The notes under the pieces were generated by a model. It was not told the origin of the DNA. It saw nothing but the letters and a program-made list of their open reading frames with translations, and did not search any database. From the NCBI RefSeq assembly GCF_028768465.1, contig NZ_CP118225.1, forward strand, positions 5,065,001 to 5,129,000: DNA of 64,000 bases, in the 5' to 3' direction. This DNA comes from Rhodopirellula sp. P2. GTDB lineage: Bacteria; Planctomycetota; Planctomycetia; Pirellulales; Pirellulaceae. Positions within the stretch are counted from its first letter, which is position 1, and every line of letters begins with the position of its first letter. Below are positions 8,554 through 17,895 of this stretch, piece after piece. The translations under genes and the position numbers were made by a program.

Positions 8554-10506
8554 ATGACAACTCCGCCCCCACTGTCTGCCACCTTTGATATGAAAGCGCT
8601 CCGCGACTACCTCCAGTCTCACGGAGAGCTTTTCTTCGATGTGCTTGAACTCGCAACCTGCGGGTTCTATCTGCGGCCGATTCATTCGGCCTCATCGCCC
8701 GACACGCAACCGCCGCTGTTCAGCCAACTTTGTTTTTCCTCGTTGGGCCAGAATGCACCGCCTTCCGCGGACGCTGTTTCGACGTGGCTCCAGCTGGTGC
8801 ATCCGGAGGACAGGGAAGTTTTTGAGCACTGTTTCTTTGCCCCTGAAGAACATCCTGGGATCACCGAAACACCTCTTCGGTATCGGCTGCGACGCGGTGA
8901 CGGCAGCTATCGATATTCCGAAGAACGCGGGCGAAAGATCACTCTGGAGGAAAGTGGCGAAGCGATTTGGCTGAGCGTCCTGCTGGATGTGGACGGGCAC
9001 TTTCACGCCAAGCAAGAACTCGAAGACAGCCACCGAGAAATCCAAACAATTCTGGACACGATTCCGACCTTCGTTTGGATCAAAGATGATTCGCACCGGA
9101 TCTTGCGGGTGAACCGGGCCGCCGCTGACGCCACCGGTATGAGCCCGAAAGAAATCGAAGGCCGACTCACTCGGGAGATCTACCCGCAACAGGGAGACCG
9201 TTTTCAAGCCTCCGATCGGCAACTGTTGGAAGACAAGCAACCGCTTCGACGCGTTCCAGAAACATTGGAGAATCAAAACGGCAAAGACTACAAAGTGCTG
9301 ATCGACAAGTACGAGATGCCTTCGCTTCACGATCAAGCTCCACGCATCCTGGTCGTCGGCACCAACATCACCGAAATCGACGAGGCCCAGCGGGCGCTCG
9401 CAAACAAAGAGGCTCAGTTTCGAAACCTCTTCGAACGCAGCCCAATGGGCAGTGTGTTGATCGATTCCAATCATCAATTGCAACTGGTCAATTCCAAGAT
9501 TGAATCGATGTATCAACTCGCTCCCACAGCTGATCGCCCGATTCAATTGAGCGATCTATTGCCGCTGTATCTGCACGATCAACTCACCCCGCCGGCCAAC
9601 AGGCGAGCATCGCAAGCGTCATCACCTCGTCAACTCGAGTTCCAAACCTCTCGCATCGATGGAAGCGAGATGCGGATCAGCGTGGTCACCGTTCCAATCG
9701 AAGTTGAAAACCAGATCATGACCCTGGCGACCTTCACCGATATCACGGAACGTCACCTGGTCGCGATCGATCTCAAAGCAAAACAAGAAGAACTCGAACG
9801 CAGCAACGAAGACCTGGACCGATTCGCCTACATCGCGTCGCACGATCTCAAAGCACCGCTCCGGGGCATCATGCACTTGGCCGAGTGGATCAACGAAGAC
9901 ATGCCCAAGCAGGTCGGACAAGAGGTTCGCAAACACCTCACGATGTTGAACGCTCAAGTCAGCCGGATGGACCGGTTGCTCAACGATTTGCTGGCCTACG
10001 CTCGCGTGAACCAACAAACCGACACCGTCGAGCCAATTGACCTGAACGTGGCGTTGCCACAACTGTTCGCGTTCATGTCCCCGCCCGGCACGATGCGGTT
10101 GTCACTGCCCGAACGATTGCCGTCCCTCACCACCGCTCGTGGACCGCTGGAACAAGTCTTTCGCAACCTGATTGGCAACTCCATCAAACATGCATCGCAA
10201 GGAAGTGTCGTCACCGTCACGTCTGAAGTCATCGACGACTCCTATCAGTTCACTGTGAGCGATGATGGCCCTGGGATTCCGTCCATCGCTCAAGAGCGTA
10301 TCTTTGGGATGTTCCAAACACTCGAAAGCGGACAAGACCGTCGCGGAACGGGCATGGGGCTGCACTTGGTCAAACGATTGGTCCAAGTCCAGGGCTGCGA
10401 AGCCTGGGTTGAATCCGACAAGGGAGAAGGAGCCACGTTCCGCTTCACTTGGCCGGCGGATGAGAAAATCATCCCAGTGGACGAACCTCAGCTGAGCATC
10501 ACCTGA
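8554..10506 (+). CDS. Multi-PAS sensor histidine kinase
   Basis: This 650-residue protein appears soluble, with no signal peptide or membrane helix. Three PAS/PAC-like modules occupy roughly residues 60-155, 160-285 and 285-415; clear signs are the PAC motif YRLRRGDGSYRYSEERG and IPTFVWIKDDSHRILRVNR. A short coiled coil leads to the HisKA domain with the phospho-acceptor His430 in FAYIASHDLKAPLRGI. The HATPase domain has an N box RNLIGNSIKHA, a G1 box DDGPGIPS, an F-box-like ERIFGMFQTL and a G2 box GTGMGLHLVKRLV. This arrangement resembles phytochrome/NtrB-like kinases of the HWE-unrelated HisKA class. No response regulator lies next to it, so it is probably an orphan kinase. The ligand is unknown. 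Confidence 0.92.
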   Translation: MTTPPPLSATFDMKALRDYLQSHGELFFDVLELATCGFYLRPIHSASSPDTQPPLFSQLCFSSLGQNAPPSADAVSTWLQLVHPEDREVFEHCFFAPEEHPGITETPLRYRLRRGDGSYRYSEERGRKITLEESGEAIWLSVLLDVDGHFHAKQELEDSHREIQTILDTIPTFVWIKDDSHRILRVNRAAADATGMSPKEIEGRLTREIYPQQGDRFQASDRQLLEDKQPLRRVPETLENQNGKDYKVLIDKYEMPSLHDQAPRILVVGTNITEIDEAQRALANKEAQFRNLFERSPMGSVLIDSNHQLQLVNSKIESMYQLAPTADRPIQLSDLLPLYLHDQLTPPANRRASQASSPRQLEFQTSRIDGSEMRISVVTVPIEVENQIMTLATFTDITERHLVAIDLKAKQEELERSNEDLDRFAYIASHDLKAPLRGIMHLAEWINEDMPKQVGQEVRKHLTMLNAQVSRMDRLLNDLLAYARVNQQTDTVEPIDLNVALPQLFAFMSPPGTMRLSLPERLPSLTTARGPLEQVFRNLIGNSIKHASQGSVVTVTSEVIDDSYQFTVSDDGPGIPSIAQERIFGMFQTLESGQDRRGTGMGLHLVKRLVQVQGCEAWVESDKGEGATFRFTWPADEKIIPVDEPQLSIT

Positions 10507-10530
10507 GGCATCGCAAGTGCGTGCAGCCAA

Positions 10531-11580
10531 TCAGGTCTGTCGAGCGAGTTTCAGAATCAGCTGTTCCAGCAAGAACCGGTCACGACCTTCTGTGCTGTGC
10601 GTTCCCTTCAATCGCAGGTCGGCATCCAACAACCAAGGCAGAAGTTGCTTGGCTCGCTCGCGACCAATCGACTGCAACTGTTTCTTCGCAGATTGAACTT
10701 CAAATCCACGCCGGATGCCGCCGGCTGCCAACGCGTCCTCAAATTGCCAGGGACGCCCACTTCGTTCGCGATATTCGATCGCAGCGGTGGTCATGCCCAA
10801 ACGTCTCAGCGACCATGCGATTTGAGGCAGCAATGCAATCGCCCGTTGCCCGCCACTGAAGAGTTTGTCGAGTTGCCGCAAGGCTTCGGCGGCATCTCCC
10901 GCCGCAATTGCATCGGTGATTTGCCAGACCGTCTTGCCTTGCCATCCCGCGACGACGTCGCGCACAAGCGGCTCTTCGATCTTCCCTCCCACATCCACGT
11001 ACAACGCCAGCTTTGCGATTTCGGTGTCGAGCATCCCGATCTCGTCCCCCAGCATCTCGATCAACGCATCGGCGGCGGCGGCAGCAAGTTGTGTCTTGTG
11101 ACGATCGGCAACAAAGCTGGTCAGAAACTTTCGACGCGCCGCCGCAGTGACTCCCAGTTTGGCGTCGGTGGCACTGGTGCAAGCAACCAGCAAGTGTTCT
11201 TTGTCGACCGCTTTGTACACCCGCGTGTTGCTCGCGAGCGATTCCAGCTCCAACACCAACCGCGTCGCATCGCCGGGCGCGGCGACGTACTTTTCGATCT
11301 CGTTGCGATGATTGGACAGAAACTTGTCGGCCGACCGCACGACCAACGTTCGCTTGTCCCCGCCGTCAAAGTCAAACAACGACGCCGTGGCTAAGTCGTC
11401 ACGCAGGTCCGACCATTTGCAGACCTCGCCGTCGACTTGCGTCCATTCGCTTTCGCCGACGATCGCATCGATCGCCCATTTGCGTAGCGTGCTGTCCACA
11501 CCGTAAACAACGCCGATGCACGCTCCGGCCTGAGTGGATTCTGGCGCGGAAAGGTATTCAAAGGCGTTGAATCGGGGCAT
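10531..11580 (-). CDS. holA: DNA polymerase III delta subunit
   Basis: This 349-residue protein fits HolA, the clamp-loader subunit that opens the beta sliding clamp. Visible features are the N-terminal VVYGVDSTLRKWAIDAI region where a P-loop-like fold would be, LVVRSADKFLSNHRNEIEKY, LVLELESLASNTRVYKAV, and the C-terminal AAEALRQLDKLFSGGQRAIALLPQ segment typical of domain III, followed by the LRLKGTHSTEGRDRFLLEQLI ending that characterises HolA. As in other HolA proteins, the ATPase motifs are degenerate. It lies only 6 bp downstream of the last gene of the pilM-like operon and is likely cotranscribed with it, an unusual setting for a replication gene. Confidence 0.88.
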   Translation of the reverse strand: MPRFNAFEYLSAPESTQAGACIGVVYGVDSTLRKWAIDAIVGESEWTQVDGEVCKWSDLRDDLATASLFDFDGGDKRTLVVRSADKFLSNHRNEIEKYVAAPGDATRLVLELESLASNTRVYKAVDKEHLLVACTSATDAKLGVTAAARRKFLTSFVADRHKTQLAAAAADALIEMLGDEIGMLDTEIAKLALYVDVGGKIEEPLVRDVVAGWQGKTVWQITDAIAAGDAAEALRQLDKLFSGGQRAIALLPQIAWSLRRLGMTTAAIEYRERSGRPWQFEDALAAGGIRRGFEVQSAKKQLQSIGRERAKQLLPWLLDADLRLKGTHSTEGRDRFLLEQLILKLARQT

Positions 11581-11586
11581 TCGCTA

Positions 11587-13620
11587 TTACAGACCGCGTT
11601 CTTCGGCAAAGGAGTAGATGCGATACATCTCTTGATCGTTCACTTCACCAGTCACTTTTAACGAGCCATTCTCGTCGTAAAGCAGCATCATCCCGGGCTC
11701 ACCCAATTCGGAATCGCCAGTCATGGGCAGCACGCGGCCACCTTCGAGATCGATGACCGTGGTTTGTGAAGTCACCTTCGCATCTTCTACCTTTTTGACC
11801 ACAAGATCAATCGGATCAACCAGCTCCGCTGGGCCCTCGTAAGAGAGAACCGAACCTGGGGTGATGCTTTCCATCCAAATCGGCATCACCGTCCAGTACG
11901 CCGTATTGTAACTGAAGTTCACGGCTTTGGCGGTCGGCGGATCCGGGGAGTACTCCACTTTTTTGCCTTCAACAGTCAGCACCTTCGTGCGAGGTGCCTC
12001 GACTGGTCCGGCGAAGTAGTCATTGAAAGTTGGCAGCGAAATCGACGGACTCGGTTCACTCCATTCCGACCAACGTTGAAAGTGCCCCTTACGATCGTTG
12101 TCCGCTTCGGCAGCTTCCATCAACTTGGAGACTCGTTGATAGACCTCGCCCGACAACGTCGAAATCTTCGGTTGTTGCAAAGCGTTGGCAGGGAAGTTCG
12201 GGTCCACAACCGCCAACCGAATTCGGTAGACGTATTTGCGACCTGGACGAGGAGTTTGAGGGTCCTTGTCGCTCGCGAAGTCGTAGAACCGCATCAGCTT
12301 GTATTCGACGGGATCTTCTTCCACCATCGCCATCCCGCCGTAGGCTCCCATGCCACCCATTCCCATGCCCATGTCCATTTGCATATCCATGCCCATGTCC
12401 ATGCCCATGTCCATTCCCATATCCATGCCGGGCATCCCCGAGGCACCAGGACCAGCCAATTCGAGGTCATCGATCCCGAACTCCTGTTCCTTCATCATTT
12501 CCTCGCGAGCCTTCATCTGCTCTTCGCGACGGGAAATCATGGGGATCAATGGATGAGTGACGAAATCCGTGTAGTCAACCAACAAAATCGGCGGGATGTA
12601 CGCGGTCACGTTCAAGTCGCGATATTCTTCCGGCACAACTTCCTTGGCGTACCCAGCCCAAAGTTTGGCAGCTTCCAGGACGTTCTTTTCACGCGTGTAG
12701 CGAACGACCCAGTCCGCATCCGTGAGTTCCTCGACGGGTTTATTGCTCACATCAGCGCGTTGCACTTCATAGTTGAAATACAGTGGTTGATCTCGCATCG
12801 GCAGATAACCATCCGCTTCCTGCAACGCTTCGCGGAATGACTCAGCCATCGCTTGATGGGGAATGACGGCGGTACCGGAAATGAACCAAGCGCCTGTCGG
12901 CACAGGCTTCATGCTGTCCTTGGGGGTCGCGATGAACCCAAAGTTGTTTTTCGCATTGAAGCGGCGACCGGCAGCCGTCGCCGACATGGTTCCCATGCCG
13001 CCTGCCATCATGCCCATGTCCATCCCCATGCCCATGTCTTCGCCGTACATCCCGGCGTCCATGCCCATGCCCATGTCCATCCCCATATCCATGCCCATCA
13101 TTTCGTCCATGCCGGCCCCACGGCGACGTCCACCACGACGTGGGCGAGGCTTCTCTTGTTCCACCACTTCCAAGGCTTCAGCGCCTTCCAGGTCCTTGAG
13201 CGCGTAGTCTCCACTGCGGGAAAGCATCGCGATCGAAGCGATGTGGCTGTCAACACGCAGTTCCATCGGTGGGTGCAACACTGGATCCTTGCGTCGGATC
13301 GAGGTGTCGATGGTCTTGCGTTCCAGCAGGTGAGGCATCTTGTACGCCGTGGAATCGACCGGCGTCCGTTTGCGCGCGGTTTCCGCCAGGATGTCGAACT
13401 GCGGTTTTCGCTCGGGCAAGATCTGCTCGTTGTGATCCTCATCGATGCTGCTCCGCACCGTGTTGGCGTCGGTGGCCAATCGCTCGGGCTGCACCTCATC
13501 GAGCATGTTGGGCATCTGCAGGCCAGCGTAGACCATCCAAGCAGCCGCCAGAACAACAATTCCGACCACAAATTTTTCACCGTGAAGGATGAAGAATTGC
13601 TTGATCTTGTCGGCATCCAT
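11587..13620 (-). CDS. Single-pass protein with Met/Gly/Asp-rich tracts, PilO/PilP-position
   Basis: This 677-residue protein has a short cytoplasmic N terminus and one membrane helix (about residues 17-34, EKFVVGIVVLAAAWMVYAG), then a long exported part. Two low-complexity blocks stand out: about residues 170-212 and about 394-434, made of alternating Met with Gly, Asp and a few Ala or Tyr, for example MGMDMGMDMGMGMD. Between and after them are ordinary globular segments (for example RPGRKYVYRIRLAVVDPNFP). It is the third gene of the leftward pilM-type operon. By position and topology it resembles the PilO/PilP members of type IV pilus alignment complexes, but I find no decisive family motif. 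Methionine-rich tracts of this type can bind Cu(I); that is speculative here. Confidence 0.75.
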   Translation of the reverse strand: MDADKIKQFFILHGEKFVVGIVVLAAAWMVYAGLQMPNMLDEVQPERLATDANTVRSSIDEDHNEQILPERKPQFDILAETARKRTPVDSTAYKMPHLLERKTIDTSIRRKDPVLHPPMELRVDSHIASIAMLSRSGDYALKDLEGAEALEVVEQEKPRPRRGGRRRGAGMDEMMGMDMGMDMGMGMDAGMYGEDMGMGMDMGMMAGGMGTMSATAAGRRFNAKNNFGFIATPKDSMKPVPTGAWFISGTAVIPHQAMAESFREALQEADGYLPMRDQPLYFNYEVQRADVSNKPVEELTDADWVVRYTREKNVLEAAKLWAGYAKEVVPEEYRDLNVTAYIPPILLVDYTDFVTHPLIPMISRREEQMKAREEMMKEQEFGIDDLELAGPGASGMPGMDMGMDMGMDMGMDMQMDMGMGMGGMGAYGGMAMVEEDPVEYKLMRFYDFASDKDPQTPRPGRKYVYRIRLAVVDPNFPANALQQPKISTLSGEVYQRVSKLMEAAEADNDRKGHFQRWSEWSEPSPSISLPTFNDYFAGPVEAPRTKVLTVEGKKVEYSPDPPTAKAVNFSYNTAYWTVMPIWMESITPGSVLSYEGPAELVDPIDLVVKKVEDAKVTSQTTVIDLEGGRVLPMTGDSELGEPGMMLLYDENGSLKVTGEVNDQEMYRIYSFAEERGL

Positions 13621-13732
13621 GAGTTGTCTCGCACAAACGAAAAAGAAAAGGAAAGGTTGGCGACAAGTTCAATCAAACCCAGTTCAAAGATTGGAGGGTC
13701 GCCTCCTCCAATCAAAACCACAACTGCAACGA

Positions 13733-15523
13733 TTATCCCGTCGTCGCCGCGGAACCACCTGTCACCGACGCTTCCCCTGCCGGGGGCTGCGCGGGATTCG
13801 CATCATCCGCAGGATCTGCCGCCTCCGGTGCCGTTTCGGCTGGTGGTGGCAGAGCTGAATCAGGCGTGTCGCCAGGAGCGGTCGCATCGGCCCCGGTACC
13901 GGCCGCAGCATTGCCGCCATTGGATTCCTTCAAATCCTCCTCGGCACTCTCGGCCATGGTCTCGCCATCCAAGACCGTGTCTTCGGTGACCAGTTCCACG
14001 CCCAGTTGGTCTTTCTTGGGTGGGTTGTAAATGTGAATCAGACCATAGACCTCGACGGTGACATCGAGAGGGAATTTCTCCTTGGGGCCTTGGCTGGCTC
14101 CCCCGCCCATCATTCCTCCCATGCCGCCCATGCCTCCCATTCCCATTCCGCCCATCCCCATTCCACCATCCATGCCGCCGTCCATTCCCATGCCGCTGTC
14201 CATGCCACTCATCATCGAGTCCATGCCGCCCATGCCACCCCCCCCGCCGCCGCCCATCGCGCCAACAGCGTTCGCCCCCGCCGACTTCGGAAGGATTCGG
14301 ACCTGTTTGACTTCGACCATCAGCGGTGCACTGCCGCAGGCCGCCAGCAAGTCAGGGATGTAGCGTTGGTCAATTTGCAAAGACATCATGACTGGCACAC
14401 GCTTCGCCACTTTCAACGGTGCGTCTTCGGGCGATTCGCTTTCCAAAGCGGATCGCAAGGTTGCTCCATCAATGGGTTCATAGGAGGTATCGACGTAACG
14501 GTTGTCGACTGGATCGGGAGCTTCCATGTCACTCATGCCTCCCATTCCGCCCATGTCTCCGTACATATCGTCCATTCCCCCCATGTCCATTCCCATATCC
14601 ATGCCCATGTCCATTCCCCCCATGCCACCGGTCATGGCAACACCTGGTTTTTGAATGGAACCAGCGGTGAACTTGACTTTCTTACCGAGCGAAAGGTGGT
14701 TGATGACGTGGATCTTGGCTTCGAACGGTTGCTTCGCATCACCGTTGACGTCCGCCACAATCCCCAGCATTTGCCGCAGAATCCAAAGGTTTTCTTGGCT
14801 GTAATAAACTTCCAACGTCGTGGGACGACGGCCTTGCCAAGGGAACAATTCCGAGATGATGGCTGATTGCGACCCCACAGGCCAATCCACCAACGGAACA
14901 TCTTCCACGCCAGCGATGTTGACTGGACCGCGTCCCATGCCCATGCCCATCCCCATTCCCATCATCGAATCCATGCCGCCCATCATGGCATCCATTCCAC
15001 CACCAGCGGCACTGTTGGACCGGAACTCAGCTTCCCATTCAGCTTTCGCAATTTCAGCGATGCTGGGCAACACGTTCTTGATGTAGAACGCGTAGGTGTT
15101 CAAGAACGAAGTCGGTTTTTCCTGCCCCGGTTCGGGCGGGTAGGCAATGTGAGCCTCGATCGGGACGAGGTCTCGAAATTCGTCGACGAACTCCTTTGTC
15201 AGTTCCTCTTCCGGCCACACCAGAATGTCACGCTGGGCATCGTAGACTTCCTGCCAAGCTTGCAAGACTTCGTCCTGGCGAGCTTCGATCAGCAAATCCA
15301 TCGCTTCCTTGGAAGTCGGATTGGGATGTTCATCGAGTTCCATACGCAACGACGACACCGCACTGACGTCGCCCTTGATTTTTCCGGCGCGACTTGTGTT
15401 CTCCTTGACCAAATTGCCGGTCACGATGAACCAGATCGCCAGCGCACCCAGCGTGATGGTGGCGGTGCCGATCCAGAAGCCGTACTTGGCTGCGGCAGCG
15501 TATGCTTGCTTGAGTTGATCCAT
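13733..15523 (-). CDS. Single-pass PilN/PilO-like protein with Met/Gly-rich tracts
   Basis: This 596-residue protein starts with a short polar segment, one membrane helix at about residues 15-34 (FWIGTATITLGALAIWFIV) and then a helical stretch, the topology of PilN/PilO alignment proteins. Three Met/Gly/Asp-rich blocks lie at about residues 175-197, 295-332 and 421-475; the last is the longest and includes runs such as MGGMGMGGMGGMGGMMGGG. Segments between the blocks, such as IPDLLAACGSAPLMVEVKQV, look like small alpha/beta domains. The C terminus is a low-complexity Ala/Pro/Asp/Thr tail. The coding DNA of the Met tracts is a near-microsatellite, which could change length by slippage. It sits between the PilM gene and the second Met-rich gene. 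Confidence 0.78.
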   Translation of the reverse strand: MDQLKQAYAAAAKYGFWIGTATITLGALAIWFIVTGNLVKENTSRAGKIKGDVSAVSSLRMELDEHPNPTSKEAMDLLIEARQDEVLQAWQEVYDAQRDILVWPEEELTKEFVDEFRDLVPIEAHIAYPPEPGQEKPTSFLNTYAFYIKNVLPSIAEIAKAEWEAEFRSNSAAGGGMDAMMGGMDSMMGMGMGMGMGRGPVNIAGVEDVPLVDWPVGSQSAIISELFPWQGRRPTTLEVYYSQENLWILRQMLGIVADVNGDAKQPFEAKIHVINHLSLGKKVKFTAGSIQKPGVAMTGGMGGMDMGMDMGMDMGGMDDMYGDMGGMGGMSDMEAPDPVDNRYVDTSYEPIDGATLRSALESESPEDAPLKVAKRVPVMMSLQIDQRYIPDLLAACGSAPLMVEVKQVRILPKSAGANAVGAMGGGGGGGMGGMDSMMSGMDSGMGMDGGMDGGMGMGGMGMGGMGGMGGMMGGGASQGPKEKFPLDVTVEVYGLIHIYNPPKKDQLGVELVTEDTVLDGETMAESAEEDLKESNGGNAAAGTGADATAPGDTPDSALPPPAETAPEAADPADDANPAQPPAGEASVTGGSAATTG

Positions 15524-15589
15524 CGATCAGACCGAGTCGAGAGAGAAAAGGTTGTTTGTGGGTGGCGAGGTGATCGCCGAAAAGTTGGA

Positions 15590-17743
15590 CTAGTTGGCGA
15601 TCGCAACGGAATTGGGATCGGCATCGAGGTCGTCGTCAGTGCTGCCGCCCTCACCTTCCATTTCGGCCTCCAAGGCAGCTTCTTCGTCCGCCAATCGCTT
15701 GGCTTCGATTCGTTCACTGAGAACGCTTTCTTTCCAAACGACCTGGAACACGAAGTCGAGCCTCAGGACTTCCAAAGTAGGCGATTCGACTTTGACGTCG
15801 TCGTCCCCTTCGGCCCGCAATTGCATCGCGGTCATGGCGGAGACGGGGTCGTAGTCGGGGTTGGGAACCTGGACCAACTGAGGTTGGTTCTCATTCAGCA
15901 ACAATGGGTAGCTGAACCCAAACTCTTCCGGTGTGAAGGTGATCGGATTGCCTTGCGGGTCGATCAAGTTGATTGGTTTCTCACGGAAGTTGGTCGTCAA
16001 GTACTTCCGGACGTGCTGACTGCCTTCTTCGCCCTTGTGTTTCGGGCTGTTGAAGTAGTGGTATCCCTTCAATTGGATGACCCAACCTTCTTCTTCGGGA
16101 CCGGTGTCGTCGGCGAGTTCTTCCGGCGGTGCCGAATCTCGCATCAAGTCGTACCAGTTCTTCATCTCTTCTTTGTAACGAATATCCAACCGCTCGGAGT
16201 ACCAATCCTCTGCGAGATCTTCGTAGAATTTGGTGTCGATTTCGGAGATGTGGAAATCAATGCGATCTTCCAGCGGCAGTTCCTTGACGCTGGGGATCTT
16301 CCCATCCGGGTAATCCGCCCGCGGAATCGCAGCGTTGACTGCGTTGATGAGTTCCAACCAAACGAGGCGGCGTTCGGCGTTGCCGGAAATTTCTTCGCCC
16401 AGACGATTCAGGAACGTCAAGCGACTGACCAGCAACGTGTCTTCCGATTTTTGGTCCGAGCTGTAAGACGACATGCTCGTCACGGCCGCTTCCGCACTGG
16501 ACCAAAGGTCCTCGTGAGTCGTTTGCCACGAACGCTGAGTCAACGCGTACTGGGTAGTCGCACCCAACAACAGAGCTGCCATGCCTGCCAGAGCCCAAGG
16601 CTTCTTGGCACGGATCATCCGTTCGGTTTTGATCTCGGCTGGAATCAGCGACGTGTGAATCTGGCTCAGCCCCAGCCCTTGCAAACACAGCCCGTAACAC
16701 ACCGCAAAGGTTGGTGCGTTGTCGCGGAAGGTCGGGATGCTGAGCACATCGTCGCCGGACAATCGATTGAATCGATCCAGCGTGTGGACTTCGTAACCGA
16801 GGTTCTTGCCCAAGTAGGCCGCCAGGCCCGGCATTTTGACTGTGTTCCCTGTCACCAACAATTCGGTGATCTCGGCCTTCTTGTCGATGCTGCGGAAAAA
16901 TCCGATCGAACGCTGGACTTCCGTGACCAAATCGTTGAAGACCGGCCGCATGGTTTGGAAGACAAGCTTCGGGTCGACCGCTTCGCGAGCGTTGCGTTTG
17001 AGGTGTTCTGCTTTCGCGAACGTGAGCTTGAGGTCTTTCGTGAGCTGACGGGTGAAGTGGTTCCCGCCGATCGGCATGCTGCGTTGCCAGATCCGAAAAC
17101 CGTTCGTCACGATCAAGTCGCTGCTGTCGGTGCCGATCGAAAGCAGCACGCTGGACGTCGGTGGTTCATCCGGATCAAACGTCTCGTTTTCAATTCGCTC
17201 GTGGAACCGGTCGTAAGCGACCATGTTGTAAAGAGCGATCGGAGTCAGCTGCACCATGTCGACTTCGATGTCGGACTCTTGGAACGGCGCGAGTTGACGG
17301 TAAGCCTGCTCCCGTTTCATCGCGAACAAACCGACTTCGCTTTCCAGGGCGTAGCCTTCTTGGATCGTTGCTCCCGGCATCGTTTGGTAATCCCAAACCA
17401 CGTCGGACAATTCAAACGGGATCTGAGTCTTGGCTTCGTACTTGACGATGTCGTGGATTTTCTTCAGTTCCACCGGTGGTGGTTTGAAGAACTTCGCCAA
17501 CCCACTTTGACCGGGAACGCTGATGCAGACTCGATCGCGAATGGCGTCATTTCGCTGCATCAACTGATCCAGCGCATCGGCGATCAGCTGGTCAGGATCC
17601 GCATCGGCTTGTCCCAGAATTTTGGGATACTCGATCAGATCAAACGCATCGGCAACGATCTCATCGCCCTGTTTGACGCAGTGCAACGCTTTGAGCGCGC
17701 TCTGACCAATTTCGATTCCCCAAACGCCGCCGGATCCGGCCAT
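15590..17743 (-). CDS. pilM: PilM-like type IV pilus assembly protein with PilN-like extension
   Basis: This 717-residue protein has an N-terminal actin-fold domain of the PilM/FtsA type (about residues 1-345): VWGIEIGQSALKALH is the phosphate-1 loop, LLSIGTDSSDLIVTNG the phosphate-2 region and ELLVTGNTVKMPGLAAYLG the adenosine region. In classical PilM this domain binds the PilN N terminus at the inner membrane. Here the protein continues through a membrane helix near residues 378-397 (WALAGMAALLLGATTQYAL) into a periplasmic part of over 300 residues, so it looks like a PilM-PilN fusion, about twice the length of standalone PilM. It heads a leftward operon with two Met-rich proteins and holA. 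The C terminus is acidic. PilM identity is good; the fusion interpretation is inference. Confidence 0.85.
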   Translation of the reverse strand: MAGSGGVWGIEIGQSALKALHCVKQGDEIVADAFDLIEYPKILGQADADPDQLIADALDQLMQRNDAIRDRVCISVPGQSGLAKFFKPPPVELKKIHDIVKYEAKTQIPFELSDVVWDYQTMPGATIQEGYALESEVGLFAMKREQAYRQLAPFQESDIEVDMVQLTPIALYNMVAYDRFHERIENETFDPDEPPTSSVLLSIGTDSSDLIVTNGFRIWQRSMPIGGNHFTRQLTKDLKLTFAKAEHLKRNAREAVDPKLVFQTMRPVFNDLVTEVQRSIGFFRSIDKKAEITELLVTGNTVKMPGLAAYLGKNLGYEVHTLDRFNRLSGDDVLSIPTFRDNAPTFAVCYGLCLQGLGLSQIHTSLIPAEIKTERMIRAKKPWALAGMAALLLGATTQYALTQRSWQTTHEDLWSSAEAAVTSMSSYSSDQKSEDTLLVSRLTFLNRLGEEISGNAERRLVWLELINAVNAAIPRADYPDGKIPSVKELPLEDRIDFHISEIDTKFYEDLAEDWYSERLDIRYKEEMKNWYDLMRDSAPPEELADDTGPEEEGWVIQLKGYHYFNSPKHKGEEGSQHVRKYLTTNFREKPINLIDPQGNPITFTPEEFGFSYPLLLNENQPQLVQVPNPDYDPVSAMTAMQLRAEGDDDVKVESPTLEVLRLDFVFQVVWKESVLSERIEAKRLADEEAALEAEMEGEGGSTDDDLDADPNSVAIAN

Positions 17744-17895
17744 GGTTTACTTTCAACACGAAGAGACAAGATTTTTCAAATCGATGAGTGGCATCAGCTA
17801 AAGTTGATGCCAGGGGCGAGTCCGGGAGGTGCCGGCGATCTCGCCAAACCGCTAGTATCCCCTTTTCGCTCCTTCACGTCAAATTTTAGTCGCTC

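Noticed and set aside
12030-14866. Plus-strand frames rich in His-Ala-His-Val, looking like metal-binding proteins
   Set aside because: They are the antisense of the Met/Gly/Asp tracts (CAT/ATG complements) in the two pilus-like proteins.
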